Part shown: positions 21,801-33,885 of the stretch, in pieces | Position numbering within the stretch: the stretch's first letter is position 1 | Layout of the letters: each line of letters starts with the position of its first letter | Origin: Oryzias latipes | Taxonomy: Eukaryota; Chordata; Actinopteri; Beloniformes; Adrianichthyidae | NCBI RefSeq assembly: GCF_002234675.1 | Contig: NC_019876.2 | Location: forward strand, 22,614,398 to 22,678,397 | Direction: 5' to 3' | Length of the DNA stretch: 64,000 bases | Position numbers and translations under genes: made by a program | Notes under the pieces: model-generated | What the model saw: the letters and a program-made list of their open reading frames with translations, nothing else | What the model was told of the DNA's origin: nothing | Databases searched by the model: none

Positions 21801-22369
21801 CCAAACATGCTTAAAAGTTATGAGCTTCCACATTTAAGACTTACAATCGTGAGTTGCTGGCCAAGTTTTTAAGGCTGTTTTCTGGCTCCATGTACAAAAC
21901 ACACAGCCACTGAACACGCTTTGAAAGTTAAACCACTGGAACTTTGAGCAATCAGGGGACTTGGACCTGTAGTGACGTATGTATGGCGTCCCTTTTAATT
22001 GGTTGAAGTACCAACCATCTGGAGAAATTAATACTTGCAGTTTCAGCCTGGTCAGAATCATAGAACAGTAAGTCTTTCATATATCATAATACAGCTGTAA
22101 AAGAACAGGCCTGGAGGAAGATTCACGAGATTTGCACCGATTCAAAATTTTATAAAGTCTCTTCCAACTGAGGGTGATGGTCATGCACTTGTAAACAGCA
22201 GGAAAAAGAAAAGGAAGCCCCTTACATCTCCCATATGGTAAAAAATGTTCCCATTACAAGTTGTTGCTTCACAGTTTGTTTCAGGTTTGGTGTTCTGTAT
22301 ATTAGGTTCAAAAATGAGATTTTGACATGAATCCAGAGTAATTATTTGCTTTTTACTTTTTGCGTTATT

Positions 22370-22588
22370 CAGATGAACGAGGAAACAAACAGCAGCTGGG
22401 TGTGTTTTCAAATTATAAAAAAACAATCCCCGTCTGTAAAAATGCAAATAACATTATTTCATTCAAACATTTATGGAAAAAGGATGATGAGATAGGAGGA
22501 TGCAGTGATGCTGTGATCACTCCACACCAAATCATCAGAGCAGAAGGTCGAAGATCTGACTGAAGTTGAGGGGAGGAAATCCTGCAGG
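22370..22588 (+). promoter_or_regulatory. Orphan plus-strand CTL promoter and 5' UTR exon (copy A)
   Basis: Near-identical to 28050-28269, the upstream exon of CTL-2. It ends ATCCTGCAG|GTGAGT, a strong donor, at 22588. The octamer ATGCAAAT lies at 22442-22449. No start-codon exon follows: about 500 bp downstream the sequence switches at 23091 to DNA matching CTL-2 intron 3. The exon and donor may still fire but have no coding partner in this copy. Confidence 0.6.
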
Positions 22589-22905
22589 TGAGTGTCTTCA
22601 GACTGATATTTCAAATGCCAATAAAGTCTGTAAACCAACCAGCATGTTGGAGTGCTCAGCAGTTCCTAAAAAGTCAGATATCATAGAAACTACATATTTT
22701 TTTCTCCTAAATATTGACAAAAATTAAAAACTTGTTTATTAACTTATGTATTTCTTGAAATTTATTTTACCACACCTTCTTTTCCTTTTCATTGTTTTTA
22801 CTCATTTTAAATCTTTTTCCACATTTTTGTTACACATTATTATTTTTGCTGCAAGGGTGTTTTGATTGTTGATGTTGTGGATGGTGTCATTAAGCTACTA
22901 AAACC

Positions 22906-22964
<59 letters not shown>

Positions 22965-22965
22965 G
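22906..22965. repeat. (CTGT)n microsatellite, copy A
   Basis: 15 CTGT units; the allelic position in copy B (28588-28623) has about 9. Confidence 0.95.
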
Positions 22966-23090
22966 CAGTGTTGGGGATCTTACTTTAAAAAAGTATTTAG
23001 TTACTTATTACATTGGCCAAAAAATAATTATTTGTAACTCAGTTTCTGCATCTTGAAAGTAAACACTCCAGTTACTTTGTCAGTTAAAAT

Positions 23091-23818
23091 TTGAGGTGGG
23101 ATGGATTGTCTTGGCAAAGGATAAGTGCTGACTTTCACAGAATAAGACAGATTTGTGAACAATATTTCAGAAAACTGGTTATTTTGTGTATGTGGAAAAT
23201 GTTTCACATCTTTGAGTTCATATATAAAAAATGGGAGCAATAACAAAAGTGTTGCGTTTATATTTTTGGTCAGTGTAGATTACCAGTTTAAACAGATGCC
23301 ATTAACACAGATAACGAGTGAAGGACAAAGGATCCTCTTACAGAAGTTACAGGTCTGTGAGAGCTTGCTTGTTTGTAGGTGACCAAATAGTTATTTTCCA
23401 TCAAAATTTGCAAAAACAAATTATTTTGATATTAGACAATTTGATTTCCCGGATTTCTTTCATTTTGTTTCTCATAATTGAGGTATAGCTATGATGAAAA
23501 TTACAGGACTCTCATGTTTTTAAGTGGGAGAAATTGTACAGTATGTGGTTGACTACTTTTTTGACCCACTGTATTTTATCTGGAAGGCAGAAATAACAGC
23601 ATCAACATAATTTCCTGTAGTCGCTTGGGAGCCTAAAGAGACAGCCCTCTTTAGCAAGCCGATTCAAAAAGAGTCAGAACTACATCACTACAATAAACCA
23701 ACACTGGCAAAAATGTTCGGTCTGTTAAAAAAGCCTAGGCAAAGTACCGCTTCTATTCTGTTAAATTCGCACACCAAAACAGTTTGCCCATTGACAGACT
23801 AATAATTGGTTTGACCTC
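23091..23818. repeat. Segment matching CTL-2 intron 3 (Tc1-like 3' end and flank)
   Basis: Runs from GAGGTGGGATGGATTGTCTT to GGTTTGACCTCGT and matches 31691-32418 with few differences. Its first 200 bp (GGGAGCAATAACAAAAGTGT, TTTGGTCAGTGTAGAT) resemble the terminal region of fish Tc1 elements. It sits at the junction of tandem copies A and B and so records how the duplication formed. Confidence 0.8.
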
Positions 23819-23859
23819 GTGTGTAAAACAGCATTTAGTTTATTCTAATGTATAAAAAA

Positions 23860-24080
23860 ATCTAGTATAAACAAAACAGACTGTAGTGAGCCACCGATCT
23901 GTCTGCATTTGAATATTCAAAAAGGAAAAAGCTTCTATCTGATGCAAACAGAGTTTTCACAAACTAAATGTTGTTATTGGAAACAAGAAACTGTATTATT
24001 ATGCAGAGAAAACAGAGAACAGAGCTGCAGCCAGAAGACATGCAAATAGTTTTTCCTCTTTCCAGTTAAAGGTCACAGCT
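23860..24080 (-). promoter_or_regulatory. Orphan minus-strand CTL promoter (copy B)
   Basis: Matches 17240-17460 and the promoters of CTL-1 and CTL-3. The octamer ATGCAAAT is at 24040-24047. The 5' UTR part present at 17090 is missing because the duplication breakpoint at 23819 cuts it off. Confidence 0.6.
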
Positions 24081-25314
24081 ATGAATTACCTTTTCATAAT
24101 TGTTAACTTACTGACTCCGCATCTTGATTTGAGTAAATACAACCTTTACAGTAGTCTAGAAAGACAAAACTATTTTCAATTTCTAGATGTTGACCAATAA
24201 AATCGGCCAATAGTTGGTATTTTCTCATTTTTCAGCTGGACAACCTTATCAATCCAATGAGAATGATATTATTTTTAAACTTGTTTTTGTCTTGGCTCAA
24301 ATGCAGCTGTGCTACATTACTTCTCCACCATTGTCCCACCCACAGCACCATCTGATTGTTTTCACAGGCCACCAGCACAGCAGTTTTCAGCTTGAAGAAG
24401 CTACAGAGAGAGTGTACCCACACGACACATGTTGGAGGTACGGTAAAAGGTGTTCCAGAAATTGGAATCAGCGCCCCAGTCTACATCTTAAAACTATCAG
24501 TAGAAATACTTACTAAGAGCAGAAAATCATAACTGTCATACTGCAAACATTAGAAGCAGCTCCTCTAGCTTGAAGCATCTTCCACCAGAAAACTATCTGA
24601 CAATATAGATATGACAAGATTTAGGGATGGTATTAGCATGTCAATTGAATATACACAAATTTCACCGCTCATCGTCACAGCGTCAAACTCATAATTTCAC
24701 CTGCCTTGCCTTCTGCATTTTGACTGAAGCTCCGTGCACATTCTCGCCTCACCCATTTTCATATAAGGTCGCCTACAATTGGTGGATAGGAAAAGGGAAT
24801 GGCTATAATTACTGTATATAGCACAACGAAATAGAATACAATTGCTTGATATGTCTGAAAATCTTACGGAAATTACCCAGCTAAGTAAAGCATCAAAGTC
24901 TGTCTTATTGTGCCATATTAGTAGAACCGTATACGGCGGTATCGGTACCGACTTAGTACAATCCTTATGTGAGCCTGAGGGATTTGTATGGGTGTCAAAA
25001 CTTGCGGAAAATTTTGAACCACTTCTTGAATCACTTATGTGGTACAGCTGGGCAGCAAAACTTACGACGTGATCATTTTCTGCTTCTCCCCTAAATGAAA
25101 CAATTCAAGATATGTGCTTTGAGGAAACGCCCCCTCCTGCCCTCAGCTCCCACTTTAAAGCGTCGATACAGAACGTCACATCAGTATTTCAGATTCATTG
25201 TGTATAGAAGCTGTCTATGATAGTTTTGTGTATAGAGTGGCTGGATAATGTTCAAGACACAATCATCTTCAAGCAAGCTGCCTAAATGCTGTCATAATTT
25301 AAGATGATTTGAAC

Positions 25315-26190
25315 ACTAAGTGCCTTGCAAAAGTATTGAACCCCTTGTATATTTGTCCATTTTGTTGCTTTTATAAATCACTTATGGTCGATAAAATTTG
25401 TCTTTCCTCACACAAAAATTTAATAGAACAAAATCTTCAATAGCAATGTGAAAACAGATTTCATCAACGTAATGTCAATGAAACAAACATAGGAAATGAA
25501 ATATAATTGTTGGCTTGATTATTTACCCCCTTTTAAATTTAAGGGTGTAATTTAATAGAGGTCCATCCAATTAGTGCCAATATTCTCACAATTAGTGAGA
25601 TGAAGATTACCTGAGTGTTAAAAAAATACCAGTCTATGAAGGGTCCAGACACTGGTGTAGTGGCATTCATGGCTACCATTTCACCATGAAGACAGAGGAA
25701 CACTCCAAGCAAGTCAGAGAATGGGTTGTTGAAAGGTACAAGTTGGGGGACGGATACAAAAAAAATTTCAGGGCATTGAAAATCCCCTGAAGTTCAGTAA
25801 AATCAATCATCAAGAAATGGAAAGAATATGACACACGTGGGAATCTGCCTCTTACAGGCCGTCCTCATAAACTGAGTGACCGTGCAAGTAGGAGACTTGT
25901 GAGAGAGGCCACCAAGACCCTTACGACTACTTGGAAGGAGACGAGAGAGACAGTGCATGTAGCAACTGCTACCCAGGCTCTTAAGGGGTCAAAGCCTAAA
26001 GGGAGAGTGGGAATAAGAAAGCCGCTGTTGAAGAAAATACAAATTAGAACTCAACTAGAATTCACCAAAAGTGGAAGACTCCATCATCAAGTGGAAGAAG
26101 ATTGTTTGATCTGATAAGACCAAAATTGAGCTTTTTGGCTACCAGACAATACGATATGATGTGACAAGTTTATTTTGGAAATAAGACCAT
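25315..26190 (+). pseudogene. Tc1-like transposon remnant (copy B)
   Basis: Duplicate of 18690-19560 with the same internal deletion and additional small differences, so the element had decayed before the tandem duplication. Confidence 0.75.
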
Positions 26191-28049
26191 TCTAAATTTA
26201 AAGCAAAGTTGTTAGAAACAATATTTTAAACTGTATTGCTTGTTATCTAGACAGTCATGCATAGTTAGAAAACATGACAATCTGTTGGATTAAAACTAGT
26301 CCAGTAGTATTTTCAGAAAATCTCCAGAATTGAGATGATCAGGTAACTGAAGGTAAACAGGCTGCATGCAAAAAAAACTGTGCCTTCCTATACAGAAAGT
26401 GTGTAGAAATGCACATCAACTTCAAACACTATGAGACTGTTTGTCTGTCATAGATGTTTTATAGATTTTTAAAAGATGTTTAACTTGTGGTAACAGTTAT
26501 GCAATGCTAGCACAGTCTGAAGCCCTGTTATTGACAAATTCCAATTAAATAAATCTCTTTTTTTACTCACCTTCTGTTATCCTCTTAACACAGTGGCCTC
26601 CCCTGGTAATCTTTAAGCACGCAACAGAAAACTTAAAGAGGAAATTTTCGTTAGTTCCATTACTGCATGTATGACTCCAAGGTTGTGCTAAAGCTAACTG
26701 AAGAAAGAAGGTCACAGGCCTCCATAGCTCATATTTCTAAGATTAGAGTCAAAATTCTAAGATTATAGTCGGAATTCTGAGATTAGAGTCAGAATTTTCA
26801 ATGCCCTTTTTTTTGTCTTTCTCCATGGCCCTAATCCTCCTCTGTAATTTCTCAATACGAGTATATAGGATTTTGGCTTCTTGAAACCAGCGGGTAATTC
26901 CTATTCGGAACATTAGAGAGCAGGGGTTGAGCTGTCCATTATTCTCACAGTCTGTGCTTCCCCCAAGGCTTTGCACCTTGTTAGACTCATAAATGAGGAG
27001 CTTCCTGGTTCAGGTGGTTTGCATGGCTCTGGGTAGATGTGGACTCAATGTTAAGAAAATGATTTACATTTCAGGAAACAAGATCAACAGATCAACTTTA
27101 AAAGAGCCATTGATGGATTTGCAAGAAGAATATAAAGACAGGTGTGTACTTCAACGGGTTTGACCCCAACGTTTTTAGAAGCCATTTCTATTAGTCCATT
27201 AAGAAGTTATGAGGATGTGTTTAGATCCTGAGGATAAATAGTGTGAGGAATGTGCAACTGGTATGTTCTTCTTGGTTTTCCTTTTTTCAGAGTCGTAATT
27301 GTTTCATCTAATAATTATCCTCAGTTATCTTCAATTAATCATCCTCAGTGTATTTTGGTTTCTTCTTTTGTTTTTTTTGTTTTTTTGCTTTGCCTTATCA
27401 ATTTGTCTGCTTTGTTAAGCTACGTTCACATCGCTTTCAGTAACATGTGTTCAAGAGCCCACTTCCAATAATATCTCTATGTAAACATGCTTAAATGTTT
27501 TGAGCTTCCACATTTAAGACTCTTACAATCGTGAGTTGCTGGCCAAGTTTTTAAGGCTGTTTTCTGGCTCCATGTACAAAACACACAGCCACTGAACACG
27601 CTTTGAAAGTTAAACCACTGGAACTTTGAGCAATCAGGGGACTTGGACCTGTAGTGACGTATGTATGGCGTCCCTTTTAATTGGTTGAAGTACCAACCAT
27701 CTGGAGAAATTAATACTTGCAGTTTCAGCCTGGTCAGAATCATAGAACAGTAAGTCTTTCATATATCATAATACAGCTGTAAAAGAACAGGCCTGGAGGA
27801 AGATTCACGAGATTTGCACCGATTCAAAATTTTATAAAGTCTCTTCCAACTGAAGGTGATGGTCATGCACTTGTAAACAGCAGGAAAAAGAAAAGGAAGC
27901 CCCTTACATCTCCCATATGGTAAAAAATGTTCCCATTACAAGTTGTTGCTTCACAGTTTGTTCTAGGTTTGGTGTTCTGTATATTAGGTTCTAACATGAG
28001 ATTTTGACATGAATCCAGAGTAATTATTTGCTTTTTACTTTTTGCGTTT

Positions 28050-28269
28050 TTCAGATGAACGAGGAAACAAACAGCAGCTGGGTGTGTTTTCAAATTATAA
28101 AAAAACAATCCCCGTCTGTAAACATGCAAATAACATTATTTCATTCAAACATCTATGGAAAAAGGATGATGAGATAGGAGGATGCAGTGATGCTGTGATC
28201 ACTCCACACCAAATCATCAGAGCAGAAGGTCGAAGATCTGACTGAAGTTGAGGGGAGGAAATCCTGCAG
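28050..28269 (+). promoter_or_regulatory. CTL-2 promoter region and non-coding first exon
   Basis: The exon ends ATCCTGCAG|GTGAGT at 28269. The next exon begins at 29478 after TTCCTGCAG and carries the start codon. The octamer ATGCAAAT lies at 28124-28131, about 145 bp before the donor. There is no convincing TATA box. The 67-codon frame covering this region is non-coding. Confidence 0.55.
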
Positions 28270-28586
28270 GTGAGTGTATTTAGACTGATATTTCAAATGC
28301 CAATAAAGTCTGTAAACCAACCAGCATGTTGGAGTGCTCAGCAGTTCCTAGAAAGTCAGATATCATAGAAACTACATTTTTTTTCTCCTAAATATTGACA
28401 AAAATTAAAAACTTGTTTATTAACTTATGTATTTCTTCAAATTTATTTTACCATACCTTCTATTCCTTTTCATTGTTTTTAATCATTTTAAATCTTTTTC
28501 CACATTTTTGTTACACATTATTATTTTTGCTGCAAGGGTGTTTTGATTGTTGATGTTGTGGATGGTGTCATTAAGCTACTAAAACC

Positions 28587-28587
<1 letters not shown>

Positions 28588-28621
<34 letters not shown>

Positions 28622-28623
28622 GC
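28588..28623. repeat. (CTGT)n microsatellite, copy B
   Basis: About 9 CTGT units. Confidence 0.95.
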
Positions 28624-28752
28624 AGTGTTGGGGATCTTACTTTAAAAAAGTATTTAGTTACCTATTACATTGGCCAAAAAATAATTATTTGTAACTCAGT
28701 TTCTGCATCTTGAAAGTAAACACTCCAGTTACTTTGTCAGTTAAAATTTGGC

Positions 28753-29477
28753 AATAAATTTAATTTTTGTCAGCTACCCACAAAAATATTGTAACAAAGC
28801 ATTAAAAGTCAATAATTCAATAAAAATAACACTTCTTTTCTGGTATATTTCTACCAATGACATTATATAGTTTAGTTACAACAGAGAGAAAGAGGACATA
28901 CATTTAAATATTCATTTATCAGAATTATCACAGAACACTGAAACAAGCAATATATAAATATTAATATTAACGTCAAATAAACGTTAAGTGAAAGAAACAA
29001 AATCCTCATCAAAAAGATATAAAATAATCTAGGTTTCCTTTTTAGTCAGTTCTGGGGATTAAGTCTCTATTCGCACTCAAAATGTCATTTGACACCACAT
29101 ATATGAAACACATTTTTGTTTTGACAAAGCTGATGTTTTATTACAATACAAATGAAAAGCTTTTGCATTTCTTTTCTTTTAAAAATAACTAGTTATTTTT
29201 GGCATTAATTCATGAAAGAAAAAAACAAAATATATCATTTGAATATTTATCAGAGTTAAAGATTTTAATATGCAAATACAAGGAAAACAATTCTGTTTTA
29301 AAACAGTATTTTTAAAATGACAACTGTTTTTTTTGTCCTTTGCATTAATGTTTAGAAAATATCCATGCATCTCCAGAATCCAAAACCAAGCACTCTATAT
29401 AAATAAGCAATATCTCTTTTGTAGCATCAATAACACTTTTATACTGTTCTTAAGTAAAAGTTTTTGTCTTCCTGCAG
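28753..29477. other. CTL-2 5' intron
   Basis: AT-rich intronic DNA between the non-coding exon and the ATG exon; no feature recognised. Confidence 0.6.
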
Positions 29478-29499
29478 TTGAAAGAGTTTCTGAGAAAAG

Positions 29500-32400
29500 A
29501 TGAAGCTGAGTTTGTTTCTGATGGTTCTTGTTGGTGAGTGGATCCTCAGCTGCTCCTTCATCATTTAATCATTTTATTGATCTCACTAATCATGATTATA
29601 CTGTAAGTACACTGAAGGCATTTGAGGATCTTTTGAAAATAAGCAAATTTATGTCTGTAATCTCTTTTATTTTCAGGTCACGTTTGTCTCTTCACATGTC
29701 AGCAACATGAGTATCACTATGTTGATAAGAACATGAATTGGACTCAAGCTCAGCAGCACTGCAGGAAAGTATACACTGATCTGGCTACAGTGAGCACCAT
29801 GGCAGATATGGAGCAACTCCGAAATACACATTCTGAGAAAACAGAAATCTGGATCGGTCTGTTCAAACAAACAGGCACCAACGTTACTTCACACTGGTCT
29901 CTGCCTGGACTGCAGTTCAATGAAAGTCAGGCAAAGTGGAAAGATAATGAACCAGATGGTGGTTTTACATCTGAGACCTGTGGGGCCATAGAAAAAATGA
30001 CTGAGACACAGTGGGTGGACATGTCTTGTATGGGTCCAGCACCTTTCCTCTGCTATAATGGAAATAAGAAATGTGATTGCATTTGTGTCAGTTTAACATG
30101 TGATTAACTATGATACTATAGATAGATAGATAGACGTCTGCCTGTCTGTTTATCCATTTAACTAGTTTAAAACACGTAACATAAGAAGTGAAACATGAAA
30201 AACATTAACATGTCTAACACAAAGATTAAAGTTAAATTTTGGTTATTTTTATCTCTTCTACTCCACAGGAAGTAATAGCTCTGCTATTAAATATTATTTA
30301 GGAGATACAATGACCTGGTTTGATGCTTTGAGATATTGCAGAGAGAATCACACAGACCTGATCAGTGGACCACAGCTGAACGAGCTGCATAATAATCCCA
30401 AAGAGAAGATAATACAACTATATAATGGGAATAGTGAGAATAACTTAAGCTCACTATCACATTTTCACCACATTTTCATCGGACTGTTCAGAGACGCTTG
30501 GACCTGGTCAGATGGGAGCAGTTTCTCTTTCACATACTGGAATCTGAACTATGACAGTGAAAGTATAAAACATGACTGCAGCATTCGTAACAAGAACGGC
30601 ATGTGGGAAACCAAACCATGTTCTGAGGAAAAACCCTTCTTCTGTTACACAGGTGATCATTTTTATCTTCAAAAGTAAACTCACTTTGATTTAAATCCTG
30701 TCTGCTATATAACCTCTCATCTCTAAACAAACACCTTTAATAGTTCTAATTTTAAACGAGATGCAAAAAAAAAAAACACAAAAGGAAGTTTAAACACTAA
30801 CTCTCTGCACATTCTCATTGCAAAAACCTTACATGTGGAAAAGACTCAAACTACTTTTGTTGATTTAGTTTTAACACTTTTTTGGATCAAATATCTTAAG
30901 AAAATATAAATGTTTTCCATTGGGTCTTTTCTGTATAGGGATTATGTGCTTTCGTTTTGTTTTGGTTATTTTTTGAGTTGTTCCCCAACTTCCAGGTTCA
31001 GGTTGATCTTCCACAGTTATTTTCATTTCTGTCTTTTGCCCTCAGTGTATTTAAATGTCTGTTGTTCAGTAGTGATGGCGAAATTGATGCCTCGTGAAGC
31101 ACTAAACAAGTTGGACACAACTGCGCCAGATGCAACAGCAAACTACAGCAACACAAAGTACAGTGGATGAGTGACAATGGAAAGAGAAGCAACATGTGGA
31201 ACCATTTAACTTTACTAATAATAAAAAGTTAAGAGAATTTAACAAAAGAGTGTAGAGTCTGCATGAAAATTATTCCATACAGAACCGGCTCCACAATAGA
31301 CCTGTACAGAAATCTGAGAATGAAGACAAATTTAAGAGGTTTTCACTCAAAATCTGACCACACATGGCCCCATTTCTTCTTTCCTTCACACAGATCAGTT
31401 GTCCTGGTCCCTCTGAAAAAGTAACCCCAAAGCATGATGTTTCCGCCCCCATTCTTTACAGCAGGGATGTAGTTCTGTAGATGCAACTCCGCAATTTTTT
31501 TCCCGAAACAAGGATGAGTAGAGTTCTTACAAAAAAGTTATATTTTTCTTCTGACCATAGGACATTCTCACAATCCTCTTCTGCATCATCCAAATGCTCT
31601 TTAGTAAACCTTTTTCTTGTGGCCAGTCTAAGGCACACCTGTGCAATAATCATGCTGTCTAATCAGCATCTTGATATGGCACACCTGCGAGGTGGGATGG
31701 ATTGTCTTGTCAAAGGAGAAGTGCTCACTATCACAGAATAAGACAGATTTGTGAACAATATTTCAGAAAACTGGTTATTTTGTGTATGTGGAAAATGTTT
31801 CACATCTTTGAGTTCATACCATAAAAAATGGGAGCAATAACAAAAGTGTTGCGTTTATATTTTTGGTCAGTGTAGATTACCAGTTTAAACAGATGCCAGA
31901 TAACGAGTGAAGGACAAAGGATCCTCTTACAGAAGTTACAGGTCTGTGAGGGGCTTGCTTGTTTGTAGGCGACCAAATGGTTATTTTCCATCATAATTTG
32001 CAAAAAAAAATTATTTTGATATTAGACAATTTGATTTCCCGGATTTCTTTTCATTTTGTTTCTCATAATTGAGGTATAGCTATGATGAAAATTACAGGAC
32101 TCTCATGTTTTTAAGTGGGAGAAATTGTACAGTATGTGGTTGACTACTTTTTTGACCCACTGTATTTTGTACATCTTATCTGGAAGGCAGAAATAACAGC
32201 ATAAACATAATTTACTGTAGTCGCTTGGGAGCCTAAAGAGACAGCCCTCTTTAGCAAGCCAATTCAAAAAGAGTCAGAACTCCCATCACTACAATAAACC
32301 AACACTGGCAAAAATGTTTGGTCTGTTAAAAAAGCCTGGGCAAAGTACCCCTTCTGTTCTGTTAAATTCGCACACCAAACAGTTCGACCATTGACAGACT

Positions 32401-33319
32401 GATAACTGGTTTGACCTCGTTTCCATCGGTCATGGGATTTGCAGTCTACTTGAAACACTAAGTGACACTTCCTGTTGAAAAATGCTGTGTTAAAAAGAAT
32501 GTGGCCAGCTGGACATCTCTGGTTTTCAGTTTTACCTTGTCAGGTCATCAGTTCTTCTGTGGCACACCTTTTGGGTCTCCATGGTGGTGTCATGTTCTGA
32601 ATGATTTATTAAATTGTTTAGTTTCCGTCACCAATCCCTTTCTCCTGCATGTCGGGTCTTACACCACCTGTTCCTGACAAGGTGAACTCAGACATTTTAT
32701 TTATCACAAGGATTTGATTTCAGATTCTTGTTTGATTTTGATTTGATTGATCAACACCCATTCAATGGCTGCATGTTTTGTAGGAGGAGCCTGAAAATAA
32801 TCTTAAAAATGTGTGTAGCAATGTCTGAATGTGACACTTTACATAGACTTTTTATTTGAAGTGACCACTTGACCACACATTGCTGAGGGCAGTGTTATCG
32901 CAGCTTTTGATTTTACTGTTTCGCCACTTCAAATATGGCAGACGGCTATCATACTGTTGTTTTTTTCTTCATCAGATCATGTGATCCTGATCAAAGAGAG
33001 CAGGACCTGGGAGGAGGCCTTATACTACTGCAGACATCACCACCATGACCTGGTCACCATCACTAACATGGATGAACAGATCTGGGTCCAGGAGAAAACC
33101 AAGAATGCCTCCTCTCCCTTTGTGTGGACTGGACTGCGCTACACCTGCACTCTGGGGTTCTGGTTCTGGGTCAGTGATGAGGTGGTCCACTACAAGAACT
33201 GGGCCTCACCTGGACAGGGGAATGAGTGTGACATGTCAGGAGCCATGGACACAGGAGGAGAACACAAGTGGTTCAAGAAACATGATGAGGAGAAGTTCAA
33301 CTTTTTCTGTTCAAAGTAG
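29500..33319 (+). CDS. CTL-2: secreted three-CTLD C-type lectin
   Basis: Exons are 29500-29533 (MKLSLFLMVLVG, signal peptide), 29677-30060 (CTLD1), 30269-30652 (CTLD2) and 32976-33319 (CTLD3, TAG stop): 381 codons, phase-1 introns throughout. CTLD1 shows WTQAQQHCRKVYTDLATV and WIGLFKQ, with EPD in place of EPN. CTLD2 shows CRENHTDLISG and FIGLFRDAWTW. CTLD3 is almost identical to that of CTL-1 and CTL-3, while CTLD1 and CTLD2 are clearly divergent. No membrane anchor is seen. After CTLD1 the expected donor (AATG|GTGAG in CTL-1) reads AATG|GAAATAAG. The next GT (30073) would create a TGA at the junction. Intron 3 has swollen to 2.3 kb with mobile elements. Function therefore depends on whether exons 2 and 3 can still be joined. 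Confidence 0.85.
31270..31690 (-). pseudogene. Tc1-like transposase fragment in CTL-2 intron 3
   Basis: Minus-strand traces read EHLDDAEEDCENVLWSEEKYNFF, then NGGGNIMLWGYFF in another frame and TTDLCEGKKWGHVWSDFE. These match the first catalytic region of Tc1-type transposases (WSDET, KHGGGSxMxWG). Frameshifts separate the pieces and both ends are missing. Confidence 0.7.
31691..32418. repeat. Tc1-like 3' end and flank, parent of 23091-23818
   Basis: See the paired segment at 23091. Here it is continuous with the Tc1 transposase fragment to its left, so this is the original context. Confidence 0.75.
32500..32690 (+). repeat. LTR-like repeat fragment
   Basis: GGTTTTCAGTTTTACCTTGT and CAGGTCATC match 55918-55950. 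It ends near CCTGACA, in keeping with the 3' end of an LTR. Confidence 0.35.
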
Positions 33320-33480
33320 AAATCTGCTCAATGATTACAGGCTTTTTATCAACTGAAATTATTGGTTTCAAATTAAATTTCTATATTTCTCAGAAAAAAA
33401 TTGTTTGTTTACATTTGTAAACCTGCATATTATATTTTTTAGGTCATGGTCGTGTTACAAATTTTAAGTATATCTCCCAT

Positions 33481-33702
33481 CTAACCCTTGTGCTATCCTA
33501 TGGGGTCCAGATGGCCTGATCATTACATTGACGTGTTCTCCGTACCATGACAAAGGTGGATAAAGGTGGAAAGATTTCATGTAATCCATGGACACCAGTG
33601 AAGATCACAAATCATTGAAGAAAAAAGGTTTAGCGCACTGTCTAGTGGGTCTAGATGACCCAACTCCCAATGTTAAAGTGCCTAGGAAAGCACAAGGATT
33701 AA
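33481..33702. mobile_element. Short inverted-repeat element (MITE), piggyBac-like
   Basis: Left CTAACCCTTGTGCTATCCTA and right TAGGAAAGCACAAGGATTAA form imperfect inverted repeats. The flanks CTAA and TTAA fit the TTAA target of piggyBac-type elements. The internal stretch GTGGGTCTAGATGACCCAAC is itself a near-palindrome. Partial relatives lie at 33886-34033 and 44177-44243. Confidence 0.6.
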
Positions 33703-33885
33703 GGTTTGCAAAAGATTCTGTGTAAATAACGCTTTCTGAAATTTTTAAAAACCAAACTGTTCATTTTTTTTCATATATTTTTTTTAATCCCTAACCTTTA
33801 TAAAACTTGTTATAGTTTTTTACTTAAAACGGAGTACATACATTTGCCAAGATTTTAAAAGGGTCAGTTTTGTTATAGGATGAGA

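Larger units (their letters stand above)
17191..23090. repeat. Tandem duplication, copy A
   Basis: Near-identical to 23819-28752 in the same orientation, with a few percent of differences by eye. The alignable part begins at GTGTAAAACAGC and ends at TTAAAATTTG. Copy A carries an extra segment of about 1 kb (20766-21800). The unit contains an orphan minus-strand CTL promoter, a Tc1-like remnant and a plus-strand CTL 5' UTR exon. Several 60-90-codon frames shared with copy B are repeat sequence, not genes. Confidence 0.9.
23819..28752. repeat. Tandem duplication, copy B
   Basis: Same content and order as copy A without the 1-kb hAT-like segment. Its right end runs on into the promoter-proximal intron of CTL-2, so copy B is the functional upstream region of that gene. 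Confidence 0.9.

Noticed and set aside
21834..22061. Minus-strand frame repeated at 27477-27743
   Set aside because: Resembles a widespread fish repeat; no domain and no start context.
22360..22563. 67-codon plus-strand frame (and 28042-28245)
   Set aside because: It overlaps the non-coding first exon of the CTL gene; the real start codon is in the next exon.
22906..22965. (CTGT)n array considered as a possible CRISPR-like or regulatory array
   Set aside because: A simple microsatellite with length variation between the tandem copies.
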